A stretch of DNA of 64,000 bases from Protopterus annectens. Lineage: Eukaryota; Chordata; Ceratodontiformes; Protopteridae. The notes under the pieces are model-generated. The model was given only the letters and a program-made list of their open reading frames with translations, searched no databases and was not told the origin of the DNA. Positions 25,915-37,137 of the stretch are shown piece by piece. The number at the start of each line of letters is the position of its first letter. Positions within the stretch are counted from its first letter, which is position 1. The stretch lies in the NCBI RefSeq assembly GCF_019279795.1, contig NC_056745.1, forward strand, positions 1,489,982,795 to 1,490,046,794. The letters run 5' to 3'. Position numbers and translations under genes: made by a program.

Positions 25915-26042
25915 GCAGAGAGACATGATGGACCACACTGTGGCCCTCAGTGACCATGTAGAGAGACATGACAGATCACACTGCGGCCCTCATTGTCCAT
26001 GCAGATAGACATGATGGATCACACTGTGGCCCTCGGTGGAAT
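25915..26042 (+). repeat. 43-bp tandem repeat, 3 copies
   Basis: Copies begin at about 25915, 25958 and 26001 with cagagagacatgatgg followed by accacactgtggccctc. Confidence 0.8.
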
Positions 26043-28689
26043 TGTAACATTACCCAAGGTGATGCCCAAAGTCAGACAAAATATAACTGGCTCTAATAAA
26101 AGGCATCATTTTGGGGGACAGGTCTAAAGTTCATTAACAAGTCTACTTGCCCTGCAAGGAATTGCATGCACCTTTCATGTCATGGCTTTCACATACTGGC
26201 CAAATCTTTGCAGCCCCCACAGGTCCTCTTTTAGGCAAGGTCCATCTTCTAGGTACCCCAAAATAGCAAAGAACACCTCACTATCACTTAATCCTGACCA
26301 TATTAAGGTCAGTTTATTCAGTCCTAACATTCTAAATAATAACCTGCTTGATCTCAAGGCTCTCTTGCATCTTTACCACTTCCATTTTATTTTATTTTAT
26401 TTTATTTATTATTCTTCTTTTGTTTACTGGGTTTGCCCAACTAGGTTTAGTAAAAAAACCTTTCAGAAGACACACAATCAGAGAAGGACAAAAGCTGCAA
26501 CATATTACAAGTGTTTTAAAACAGACATTCTATAATTTACACGAACAAATATTACATCATATAAATTAGCAAATACATATTCATTTGCTAATTAGATTAT
26601 ATTCATATGAAATAAAGGCGACTATTGCAGTATAAAAGATACTTACACATGAGCAGATGTTGAACACTGAGCATCTGAACAGGTGAATTAGTGTGTTTGT
26701 CTGATAAAAAATAGACCAAGTCATTAGTGCTTAGAAATGGTTGGGGAAAGAGCTAGGTAGGGCACAAAGGATGACAATGTAGTGAAGAGGTGGTGTATAA
26801 AGCAGGTTCACAGACAATTATTCATATGGCTATCACAAGGTTTATATTAGAAGAATAGAGCTGAAGGGTGAGCAGTGTCACAAACTATGTATATGGCTGG
26901 GAGATGCTAGTGATGAAGATAGGATGTGGGGAACAGGATTCAGAATAATTCCATGTTTGTAGAGAGTCAGAAATGTGTTTTCAGTAGAAAGATAGCACCC
27001 CCTCCATACCAGGGCTCAGCACACCTATCACACCTGCAGTACAGGGGAAGTGATAAGATGCTCCACAAAACAAGAGGAAGTACCCAATGCCAGCACACCT
27101 GCAGCAAAGGGGAAGTGAGGAGATACTCCAAATCCCAATGGAGACCATGGGTCAAGTAGCTTGCTTCAGGCTTCCTTACCATGCTGCAGGCAATGGGTCT
27201 GTGGGATTTTGCACCTGAATAAAAATCCAGTATTGTGTGCACTGCACATAGCAAACTAGCCTTACAGTGAAACATGATGAGAGTCAGGTACATACCCAGC
27301 AAAATCAACATCACCCCTGGCACCCGCTTCTCTCCTCTCACCATCTATGAACATGTTAAAAGTAGTTAATTATTTTATTTATTGACATTTGTTTACCAAA
27401 TGGAGCCTGACTGGCTTCTCAGTACCCATTTTCAGCACAGACCTAGGGAGAAATGCTCCCTGTAAAAGAACAAAATATGAATGAATAAATATAATGTTAC
27501 AATAAGCAAGTAAATGAGTCATACATTACAAATCAAACAATAACGGACAACTCAAAGAGAAACTTCTTGGTGATAACACAAGATAAATAACAACAATTAC
27601 TGATAACATACATAAACAGATGATATACTGTAAGAAGGAGTTGAGAGAATATACAATAGGAAGTTTACTCATGCAACATAGACATTTTGTGACTAGAAAT
27701 CCTACGAGATTCTGAACGTTTAGCACAGAATTGTAGCTGGAGGGGGAAGAGAGATATGAGTGTGGATATGAATATTGTTAGCTGTAGTAAAGTGGGAGGT
27801 GGGAGTTCATACAGGAAATAGTGAAGTTATTATAGTGGGAAATTGTTGATGAATCTAATCCTCCTTGAAATTAGAAGATGCTTCCATGTCAGTGCTGTGT
27901 TGGCCGGAGATGCAGGATAAGTGGGGCAGGGAGTGCCAGCAGGGGGCCTAAATGATGGAGTCAAAACAATATATTATGAAATAATGACTGACAATAAGGA
28001 ATAGTGTGGACACAATCATATTTCTCAATGGCCTGTAATTATGCCAAGGGGAGAGTAGCACAGAAACAGATCCAAGAAATCCACTTCATTTAGATATTTC
28101 CTTCTTTTATTTCTACAAAATCTGTCTTCTGAGGAATGCAACAATAAACTTACAGCATTTTCACAGTGTGTTTGTAAAATGAAATAAAACATATTTCTGT
28201 ATGAATCTCATTTCTAAGCAAAATGTTAATAAGGCACATTTTTTGAAAAGCTTATTCAATCCAGTAATTACATATAGCATGTGTTTACTAGAATATATGG
28301 TATAATATATTTTGGGAACTATCTGTCTTTCTGTAGTTATTTGAAGGTTCATGATGTGATCCTTATGATCAGGTTGAACGCAGAGCTGGGAGGCAGTCAT
28401 TTTTCTTCAGAACTCTGGAGGCTTCAGTGTGAAAGTTGAAATGTTAGTTCACTGTAAGTAAAATATAAACAAATAATAATAAATGAATGAATTTAAACTG
28501 GAAGTAGCAGTCATGCATCTAACTGATAAGAGAATCAAACCTAATAACTATTCACCTGACCCAGTCAGCTCCAGAGCAGATGAAATCCTGGAGACAATTC
28601 AAAGTACTAATGGATGAGAACAATGTGTATCATGAAGCCAGCTAGACACTTTTGTGATGCTAGTCGGACAATTCCATCATGGACAGGTA
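26043..28689. other. AT-rich region without recognised genes
   Basis: No convincing coding or RNA gene. There is a short (ttttattt)n stretch near 26385 and an imperfect duplication of about 50 bp at 27015-27125 (cagcacacct ... ggggaagtgaggagatactcc type). Open frames up to 125 codons lack any familiar motif. Confidence 0.5.
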
Positions 28690-29185
28690 AACGACAATCC
28701 CAAAAATGATTGAATTACAGGTTGTACATCAATAAAACTATGTATCACAACCTCTGTCTGTCTCTAACACACACTTAACCAAACTTTATCTAGCATGGTT
28801 TTATTGCTTAACTATATTCAGTATAACTCTTTTCTTACAATACTTAGACATCATGTCTGTATTCAGTAGTATATCTGAACCTAAACACCCTATAACAATC
28901 TTAAACTCTCATGTCAACAACTTACTTCATTCTATCACACCTACCATGTTGCATCTCAGTTATGTAAATATTTCACTCTATGTACTCAGTTTGTCTGTAC
29001 TTTTGTAAATATTTGACTTTATGTATTAATGTTTCAAATGTAGTTTTTCAATGCAAAATGTGATCTATACCTGCAGATTTTCTCCCCAGGCCTCTGCTGA
29101 AAATGTGTATATAACCTGACAGATTATAAAGGTAAACAAATGTCAAATAAATAAATTAATTAATTAAATAAAAAAATAAATTAAT
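28690..29185 (+). mobile_element. L2 LINE 3' end, heavily truncated
   Basis: The segment tctccccaggcctctgctga near 29079, ending in caaatgtcaaataaataaat, matches the 3' ends of the L2 copies at 54600-54712 and 58925-59037. The upstream part resembles L2 3' UTR by composition only, so the left edge is approximate. Confidence 0.65.
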
Positions 29186-30112
29186 CTACTGAAGTCAGTG
29201 ATCAGGACAGTGATGTTTCCCTGATGTACAGTGACCTCAGAGTTGGTTATAATAAGTTTAGATGTTCAGAGGATTAAATCAGCTACATGCTGAGTGTGTG
29301 CGTGTGTGCGTGTGTGTGTGTGTGGGGGGGGGGGGGTCTTGTATCTCAAATTAGTTTTATTTTCTTAAGTTTCATTGAAAACTTTGCTTCCCTTCAACAT
29401 TGCTTTTCACAACTGTGTATTTCATTACTTTTACAATTGTACTTTATAAATTGCTTAGTGCACATTGAATTTAGCCCAGGACACCAGTGACATATAAGTT
29501 TTCATTGAAGTGGCATGCTGTGATATGAAAAGGCATTCAGTTCTTTAACTCACAAATTGCCAGTGAAGAAAGAAGAGCAAATGGTATACAGGTCATTTAG
29601 TAAAATGGTTAAGAATCAGGACAGGTAAAGGAAGCCTGCGTTAAACATAATGAAAACGTGTCATCCATGGAGGAAAGAACTGATGAGGTATTACAGCTTG
29701 CCTCTCCTGTGAGGGTGCCTCTGACTGCAGGGAATTCATCTAGTCAAAGAATCAGTGAAGTAAATAGCATGTTGCGCCCACTGTACGCGCGACCTTTAGA
29801 TACATAATGGGGTATGTGCAAGGGGAACTGGCTGTGGTTTAAGAGGAAGCGTACTTGGTGATATCAGTGTGTAACATTTTTGATTTTACTCTGCACCGTA
29901 ATGTGATCAGAGCTAACACAAGCAGGATGTTCCACCTACAACCACATAGCCTTATACGGTACCCAAGTGAGACCACATCTGGAGTACTTGGGTACCCAGG
30001 TTTTAAAATGGCAGTAAATCATTACAGACTATCCAAATCCAAATTTAATCTATGAAAATACGTATCAAAAATCCACACAGAAGAACGTTGCTGTATAGTA
30101 ACAAACCAAGTA
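29186..30112. other. unique region with TG/G tract
   Basis: Contains (TG)n at about 29294-29322, followed by a run of more than ten G to about 29336. At 29957-30010 a short stretch reads VRPHLEYL, which resembles the CR1/L2 RT thumb and could be an old LINE relic. The same stretch forms an 11-bp hairpin (ggtacccaagt / acttgggtacc). No gene found. Confidence 0.4.
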
Positions 30113-30346
30113 AATAACAACAAAATCCACCTCCAGCAGCTCACAGCAGAGTCTCCAAATGTTCAAAACCCACAGTCTTTCTTAAAAGTGTTTATTAGGT
30201 AAGCACTTTCACAAACAGTAAGATCTGAGGAAGCAAACTTACTGTTTGTGAAAGCGCTTACCTAATAAACATTTTTAAGAAAGACTGTGGGTTTTGAACA
30301 TTTGGAGACTCTGCTGTGAGTTGCTGGAAATGGATTTTGCTATTAT
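30113..30346. repeat. near-perfect palindrome with hammerhead-like core
   Basis: Two arms of about 105-110 bp (30113-30222 and 30238-30346) are reverse complements with few mismatches, around a 15-nt loop. The loop plus right arm reads CTGAGGA (30225-30231), A, GCAAAC, loop, GTTTGT, GAAA, GCGCTT. That is the same order as the PLE1 and PLE2 motifs. It is probably two PLE-type termini joined head to head, or a foldback element derived from one. Confidence 0.7.
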
Positions 30347-31240
30347 GAAAATATGTAATGAGTTAAGGCATTTAGCACATATCAAAAAGCCGGTCTGCTT
30401 TTATATTCTTTGGGTTATAGGATGGAGGAAGAGAACTGATTAGTGTTGGGATAGATAATAGTCCACATAAACCAAGCACTCCATACTTTTGTGAGACAAG
30501 GAGAATTTAAGCACTCTACTTCAAATCCCAGGCATCTGCAAAGCAACGAACCAGCAGAATGTATTGTCCAGATGGTAAAGAGAACATGCGAAAGCTGTGA
30601 AAACTCAGACTGTTCTCTTTCAAGCACTGAATGTAGAAATACATCTTTGAAATCTGTATGAATTTCAGCATCATATCAGTAAATGGATAGTTTTAGTAAA
30701 GGTAAGGTATCGACCTCATGTGCTTTATTGGTCTCTGAAAATCAAAGAAATGTTAATGAATTACTGAAAGAAAGGCAGCATAAACAAAAATGTTATGATA
30801 ATACATGGTTGTGGTCTTAAGTAGCCAAAAAGTACACTTAGTACCACAGTGATTTCCCAGGCTGAACACTGAGACTGTATTAGCTGCAAGGTCCATATGT
30901 TTAGAAATAAAAAGCATTTAATTAAATAACATCTTCTAGAAGACTTTCTTGATTTTATTTTGTGTTTTTATGCCCCCTGTACCTACCAGGCATCAAGCCT
31001 TCCCAATTCGAATCAAGGTGAGGTGAGACACATCCACAAGAGCCATCATCCAGGCTGCCACGAGGGTGGTTGGTGCCCTCCCTCCTCCCTGCCTACAGAC
31101 TTTGTGCTACTTTGAAGGGGCATCCTCAAACACCAAAGTTGGTCTGGGTTGTCAATCAAACCAGGACCCTGTGGAAACTTTACTAAGTTCCTCCTTAAGT
31201 ACAGAACTACAGAGGTTTTCACCTCCCAGCATCCTGCATC
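30347..31240. other. unique region, nothing recognised
   Basis: No coding, RNA or repeat feature that I can support. Confidence 0.5.
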
Positions 31241-31242
31241 AT

Positions 31243-32112
31243 GCTGGGTACTACTCATCACTCTGAGTACTACCCATCATGTTAGGTACTACTCCTCAGG
31301 CTGGTACTATTCATCATGTTGGTATTACTCATCACATTGGTACTACTTACCACACTTGGTACTACTCATCACACTGGGTACTACGCCTCATGCTGGTACT
31401 ACTCATCATACTGGTACTACTCATGTGGTTGTTACTGCTCATCCTGGTGGGTACTACTCCTCAGGCTGGTACTACTAGTCACGCTGGGTGCTACTCATCA
31501 CATTGGTACTACTCCTCATGCTGGTACTACTCATCATGTGGGTACTACTCATCATGCAGGGTACTACTACTCATGCTGGTACTACTCATCACGCTGGGTA
31601 CTACTCCTTATGCTGGTACTACTCATCACACTGAGTACTACTCACCAGACTGGTACCACTCATCATGCTGGGTACTACTCATCCTGTGGGTACTACTCAT
31701 TATACTGGTACTACTTACCACACTTGGTACTAGTCATCATGCTGGTACTAGTCATCATGCTGGTACTACTCATCATGTGGGTACTACTCATCATACTGGT
31801 ACTACTCATGTGGTTGTTACTACTCATCACTCTGGGTACTATTCATCACACTACTCAACACACTGGGTACTACTTCTCATGCTGGTACTAGTCATCATGC
31901 TGGTACTACTCATCATGCTGGTACTGATCATGTGGGTACTACTCATCACGCTGGTACTACTCATCATGCTGGTACTGATCATGTGGGTACTACTCATCAT
32001 GCTGGTACTACTCATCATGCTAGTACTGATCATGTTGGTATTACTCATCAGGCTGGGTGCTACTCATCAGGCTGGGTGCTACTCATCAGGCTGGGTGCTA
32101 CTCATCATGCTG
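31243..32112 (+). repeat. 18-bp minisatellite, about 48 copies
   Basis: The core unit is ggtactactcatcatgct with variants. Because 18 is divisible by three, all frames can stay open; one frame reads a repeating HHAGTT hexapeptide. No start context, splice signal or non-repeat flank supports a real protein. Confidence 0.9.
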
Positions 32113-32395
32113 CCCCAAATGTTACTTCCTTGGCAACTGACCTGCAGAGCTACAGCACTACTTGCGCCTCCTATGTCATGCTATCTGTGTATGCACGCTC
32201 CCATACAAAAAAGACAAGGGTTACTGCAATGCTTGGAAGTACCACGCCAACAACCCTTGGTCTAGGGCTAAAATTTCTGTGCAAGATCCCGCTTGGATGA
32301 GGGCAATCTGGAAATCACCCTGGCACCCAGGATTTGTAAGCCAGTAGCAGTCACTCACTCCCATCATGACCTCTCTCTTCTACCACCCAAGTCAG

Positions 32396-32410
32396 GTCAT
32401 CTGGGTTACA
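32396..32410 (+). repeat. target-site duplication, left copy, of PLE2 composite
   Basis: gtcatctgggttaca, 15 bp, is repeated exactly at 47037-47051 at the other end of the PLE2 structure. Confidence 0.85.
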
Positions 32411-32505
32411 CTGACAAACTAAGGAAACAACAAATAACTAAATAAATAAAACCACTGGTGAAGGAACCGAGAACTCCATGTAATAAAATAAAAACAACTT
32501 TAATG

Positions 32506-32572
32506 AAACTAGTAACATGAAGCGCTTTTCATCCAGTCCTGTGACTGAACTTCTTCAGATAATTAACAAATG
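32506..32572 (-). ncRNA. hammerhead-like motif, PLE2 inverted copy
   Basis: On the minus strand: CTGAAGA (32558-32552), A, an 8-bp stem II (GTTCAGTC / GACTGGAT), GAAA, AGCGCTTC with the predicted cut beside 32519. The stem II pairing is much stronger than in PLE1. Confidence 0.55.
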
Positions 32573-32770
32573 GTTAGCAGCATTTAAGTATCTTAGACAC
32601 TCCCCCATGGGACCATACTCCGATACAATGTAACAAATGGTTAGCAGTATTTAAATATCTTAGACACTCTCCATGTGACCATACTCCGATACAATGTAAC
32701 AAATGGTTAGCAGTATTTAAATATCTTAGACACACCCTGCCATGTGACCATACTCCAATACAATGTAACA
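32573..32770 (-). repeat. about 65-69 bp PLE2 pLTR tandem repeats, inverted block
   Basis: Three copies of the unit containing ggtcacatgg, taagatatttaaat and gctaaccatttgttacatt on the minus strand. Confidence 0.85.
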
Positions 32771-33663
32771 AAACACTTTCAAAACATTCATATTTCAAAC
32801 CTTGAAGTTGTAACTGTACAAATACACAATAATAAACGTTTTTAATTTTTTATATAAAGCTAAAATATGTTCTTAATGTCATATTGTCTCTAACTAACAA
32901 AATTATCAAGAACCATAAAGAATATAAAATATAGAATGTAAAATATGTTAAATGTATGTGAACTACTTAATATTGTTAACAATTGCATTACCAGTGTTAT
33001 CTTAGAAGACTTTTCAACTTCAAAATGCATGTAATGGAGATTATCTCATTCAAACCTGTGTATCTGCAAGAATCTAACCGTAACTGCCATAATAGTTCTT
33101 GTTTCTCCAATAGTAATGAAAATGCCCCCCCCCCCCAAGGTGTCTGGTACTATTTGATTTAGAACTCTAGAATGGAATACGTGTTCGGTGACTTGCACAA
33201 TGTTGTGCTAATGCATTCTCAGTTTTGCCCTTACTAATGCTAAGTGTGCTCATACACTCTTTCTCTCAGTTTCCTGTTGGTTTTACCAACATAGAAAGCT
33301 GTACATGACTGGCACTGGGCTAAGTAGATCACTGATTTTGAATTACAATTATATCTATACATGATTCGCACTTAAACATTCCTGGTGTCCTATTGGTTGT
33401 AAGTTTCTGTGTCGCAAGTAGAGCTTTCATATTCCTACCCCTTTTAAATATTATAATGGGGTGTTCACCTACTCTACTCTCTAACTCCCTATCAAAAAGT
33501 AGAAGTCCCAGTTCTTCATTAATATGCTCCTGATGCTATTTGCATCTAAGCTAAATGGTGTAATAAAACTACTAGTAAAACTTGTTCCCTGGACTTGCTC
33601 AACATGACTCGTATCTGTAACTGTAATAGTGTGCATTAATATAATTGCATTTTTATTTAATTT

Positions 33664-33770
33664 CTGAACTGTAAACTGCTTTTTCATACTGCGACTTGTA
33701 TTTTCTCTTTGTGAGTGCTCTTTCTATGCATTTATCGTGAGGTTTTTGTGTTCTGCTCAGGTGGCATAAT
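33664..33770 (+). repeat. CR1 leader direct repeat, copy 1
   Basis: Begins ctgtaaactgctttttcata and ends in a gaggttt...gttct segment. It matches 34895-35005 at roughly 80-85% by eye. The repeat suggests duplicated promoter-like units in the leader. Confidence 0.7.
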
Positions 33771-34202
33771 CTTGATAAAGGCCTGCTGTTGTCCAGGTCT
33801 GGTAGTTTTGTTTGTTGATTTTCTGGTGTTTCTGGCAGCCATTTTCTGCCGATAGCCTGCTGTCTTCATGATTATTGAGAGTAACAGGGTTTCCTGAGTG
33901 ATTGGGTAATAGCAGGGGCTAGTAGGACTGAGTAGTAATTCGAGCTTATTGATTCTTTCATCCTGTCTGGTATATAAACCCTGCGTCTGTAAAAGGCTGT
34001 GCTTGTATTTACCAAGCTGTAGATTGTGATTCATTACTGAGACTAAGCAGAAATTCCTTAAGATTCCAAGAGCAGGATAAGTTCTTTCTTGCACTTATTT
34101 CATTGAATTGCACTTCTGTAACCCTTATAATTGTGCTGTACAGCGAATCTACATCATTTTGCACTTATAAAGCTTTTTTACTGTTTCACTGCCTTTATGT
34201 AC

Positions 34203-34210
34203 ACTGTTTT
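34203..34210 (+). repeat. 8-bp target-site duplication, left
   Basis: actgtttt directly precedes the foldback element; the same 8 bp follow it at 34815-34822. Confidence 0.75.
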
Positions 34211-34592
34211 GGATTCACTTCAGAAGCTCGAAATACTGAAATCTCGAATTTCAGTATCTCGAGCCCAAGAAGCCGAATCCACATAATAGTAAAAGCTTAG
34301 AAGTGTGAAGTTCAAAACCTTGAATACTGGAGGTTTTGAATTTTGCGCTTTTAAAGTTCCACTATGGTCATGTATTCAGGTGAGTGTGTGTGTGTGTTAA
34401 GGGGTTTGGGTAGGGGCTGTGGTGTTTGTCAGTGTGTTTTGTTGCTGTGATGTGTGTGTGCGAAGAGAAAGTAGCTTGTGTGGTGGTGTTTTGTGTGTGT
34501 TTGTATGTAGTGCGACCTCGGAGTGAGAATATTTAAGTAGGGGGTGTGGGGGGCGCAGAGTAGAAGAGTGATTGTGTGTTTGTGTGGAGGAT

Positions 34593-34671
<79 letters not shown>

Positions 34672-34814
34672 TAAAACTGTGAAATTCAAAACCTCCGGTA
34701 TTCGAGGTTTTGAATTTCGCGGTTTTCAGTTTTTGTTGTTTTGTGGATTCAACTTCTTGGGCTCGAGATACTGAAATTCGAGATTTCAGTATTTCGAGCT
34801 TCTGAAGTGAATCC
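34211..34814. mobile_element. non-autonomous foldback DNA transposon (MITE-like)
   Basis: Long terminal inverted repeats of about 150 bp begin ggattcacttcagaagctcg and end with its complement (gcttctgaagtgaatcc). An inner inverted block centres on caaaacct/aggttttgaatt. The middle contains a long (TG)n. No transposase is present. Flanking 8-bp duplications fit hAT-type or similar transposases, but the ends are not the usual CAGGG, so the superfamily is open. Confidence 0.75.
34591..34668 (+). repeat. (TG)n microsatellite
   Basis: About 39 uninterrupted TG units inside the foldback element. Confidence 0.95.
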
Positions 34815-34822
34815 ACTGTTTT
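34815..34822 (+). repeat. 8-bp target-site duplication, right
   Basis: actgtttt, identical to 34203-34210. Confidence 0.75.
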
Positions 34823-34894
34823 ATACTGTTTTAACTGTATTTTTCATTGCTAGATACTGTTTCATTACTCTGATTGCATGTTTACTGAATAACT

Positions 34895-35005
34895 TAACTG
34901 TAAACTGCTTTTTCATACTAAGAGTTGTATTTTCTGTTTGTGAGTGCTCTATCTGTGCTTTTCTGTGCATTTTTGATTTTTTGAGGTTTCTGGGTTCTAG
35001 TCGGG
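34895..35005 (+). repeat. CR1 leader direct repeat, copy 2
   Basis: Second copy of the 33664-33770 segment, on the other side of the foldback insertion. Confidence 0.7.
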
Positions 35006-35341
35006 TATTATATAACTGATTTGTTTGCAGTTAAAAGCATTCTCTATAATGTCCTTGCTCCTTTATCTGTTTAAAACTTTTTAGTGGCTACAGCTAGTAA
35101 CTGTAATAGTTTCCCACCCCCTCTTCCTATTGTTGTCTTGTTCTTATACTTGGTGGCTTTGTAGTTGCCCGCCCATACTGTATATTTGATCTGGGACACT
35201 CCTCCCAGTCTAGCATCATTAGTTCATCTACCTAACAGAGAGAGAACATTTGTGAAGGCCAACCCACTTAGATTCTTAACCTTGAATTAACTTCTATTCC
35301 AGCTTTCTCCTTTTCCATTTTAATAAAAAAAAAAAAAAATT

Positions 35342-35925
35342 CCTGTAACGAGTCTAGTCCAGATACAGATTAGCTGTATCTGAGACTGTTTGTAAGCTCC
35401 TGAGCCCCTAAGCCTTTCTGTGTTGGAGGGAAGCCTTCTAGGTTATCAGTGGGAGTGGTAAGCACTAAGTAACCTATCTACCACATAAGGAGTGGTTTCT
35501 GGGCCCAAAAATTGTAGTTATTGGCCGTTTGGGTGTTTTTTTCCATCTCTCTCAACTTTCTGATTTAAAAGCCCGCATTTGCACTTGTATTCTCCCTTTC
35601 CCATAACTAGTCTAGTCCAAATACAGATATGCTGTATCAAGGACTGTTTGTAAGCTCCTAAGCCCCCCCCCCCAGCCTTTCTGTGTTGGAGGGAAGCCTT
35701 CTAGCTTATCAGTGGGAGTGGTAATCACTAGGTAGCATATCTACCACAAGAGGTGTGGTTTATTGCCCAGATTTGTGGTTTATTGGCCTTTTGGGCATTT
35801 TTTCCATCTCTTTCAACTTTCTGGCTTAAAAGTCTGCGTTTGCGCTTGTTTCCCCCCTTTCCTGTAACTAGTCTAGTCCAGATACAGACTTGCTGTATCC
35901 AGGACTGTTTGAAAGCTTCTGAGCA
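35342..35925 (+). repeat. about 260-bp tandem repeats in CR1 leader, 2.3 copies
   Basis: The segment agtctagtccagatacaga recurs near 35349, 35610 and 35871. It is followed by gctgtatc, then ctttctgtgttggagggaag, then atcagtgggagtggtaa in the first two copies. The array sits just upstream of ORF1, where tandem promoter-like repeats occur in some LINEs. Regulatory function is inferred. Confidence 0.8.
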
Positions 35926-36119
35926 GTACCAGAGCCTGCTATTCAATTTTTCCCTTAGATCTACTAGTTCTCTCCTCTGCTGTACTTATACTAGCTTATT
36001 AGTCTAGCACTTTGCCAGACTTCTTGTACCAATTATTGTAGCACACAAGTGCTACCAGCACTAAACGTTCTACAAGGAAACAGATCTAGTACTTATTATC
36101 ATTGCCCACCCCACCAGGC

Positions 36120-37108
36120 ATGTCTAAAGGTCAGTTCCCTGTGCTTTTTCCCATTAACCTAGTGAACTTGGGCATCCTGAGGCAATGTAGCGACTGCCTC
36201 ATGTACACCAACAACCCTCTCCTCTTACCTTCCAACATTCAGACTTGCGAGAGATGCACTTATATGTCCAAATTGAAAGCCACGCACTCTCCAGCCAAGA
36301 CCGGAATAGCTGGTCAAGAGGAGAAGGTCAACACTTGCACCACACCACATGGAACACATAGCCCTCTGGAACACACACCAGCACTGCCTTCACATAAAAA
36401 CACAAACACACACCCACCTTCATGAAGGCTCTCAATAAAAATCTACCCAAGCAGCAGAGCCCTCCAAGGCAGAAATGCACTCGACCACCACAACACAACA
36501 CTAATCATGAGACACATAACTCTCCTAAACAGTGTGCCACTCAACTAAAACCCCTAAGGCAAAACAGCATGCCCAACACACTAGTCATAGGTGACTCGAT
36601 AGTGAGGCACACTGATGTCTCACTCACTAGGTTGAATAAGGAGAAAGTAACAGTCAGCTGCCTGTCAGGTGCCAGGATCCACCACATAACACATGCACTC
36701 AGGTCCCTCGACAACAGGTACAAATATGACTCTGTCATTGTACATGTGGGTGTGAATGACCTGAGACGTACCTCCCTGGACTACATGAAAAGGGACATGG
36801 AGGAGCTCTTGGATTATGTAGCCCAGGTGGGTATGACCTTAGCCCTGAGCAGCATCCTACCATCACCCAGAATGATACCACAGTACAAGCAGAACATGAT
36901 TGCTTTCAACAATTGGCTAAGTTTCTGGTGTCATTCTAAGGTGATCCAGTATCTGTCTGCCTGGGATGACATGATTGACAGACCTCAATGCTTTGCCAGA
37001 GATGGCCTGCATCTGTCACCCCTGGGCTTCTGGATACTGGCCAAGGCTCTTGCCACCCCTACAGTGCCTTTTTTAAGTGGTGTTCCAAAGATCAAATTAC
37101 CACAGTAA
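36120..37108 (+). pseudogene. CR1 ORF1 (Cys finger plus SGNH esterase), one frameshift
   Basis: The ATG at 36120 opens a protein with a CSDC ... CERC pair of Cys-x2-Cys knuckles at residues about 24-48. The frame ends at 36425, and the rest continues in another frame from 36422 to 37108. That second part carries SGNH/GDSL hydrolase blocks: VIGDSIVRH (Ser nucleophile), SGARIHH, VGVNDL (Asn) and DGLHLSP (Asp-x-x-His). CR1 ORF1 proteins are known to pair a zinc-knuckle-like region with an esterase and to bind RNA. All four esterase blocks are intact; the one frameshift near 36422 makes the copy non-functional unless it is a sequence error. Confidence 0.8.
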
Positions 37109-37137
37109 CAGCTACAAACAAATGCAATCTGAGGGTC

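Larger units (their letters stand above)
32411..33619 (-). mobile_element. PLE2 inverted 3' fragment
   Basis: Reverse complement of the plus-strand PLE2 3' region: pLTR end, hammerhead-like motif, about 69-bp repeats, 3' UTR and the endonuclease end (a YVGKTN-type box near 33285, minus strand). It matches 42636-43490 in reverse. It stops at the CR1 insertion and resumes at 39070. Confidence 0.8.

Noticed and set aside
26043-28689. Host gene exons in the unique region
   Set aside because: Only short open frames without motifs, splice-site context or codon bias that I could support.
29957-30010. Hairpin ggtacccaagt / acttgggtacc as a regulatory RNA
   Set aside because: It coincides with a short LINE-like VRPHLEY reading and has no other support.
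31279-32265. 328-codon plus-strand open frame rich in LVLLIMLVLL
   Set aside because: Translation of the 18-bp minisatellite, not a membrane protein; all three frames look similar.
34397-34816. Poly-His/Thr open frame on the minus strand
   Set aside because: Produced by the (TG)n microsatellite inside the foldback element.
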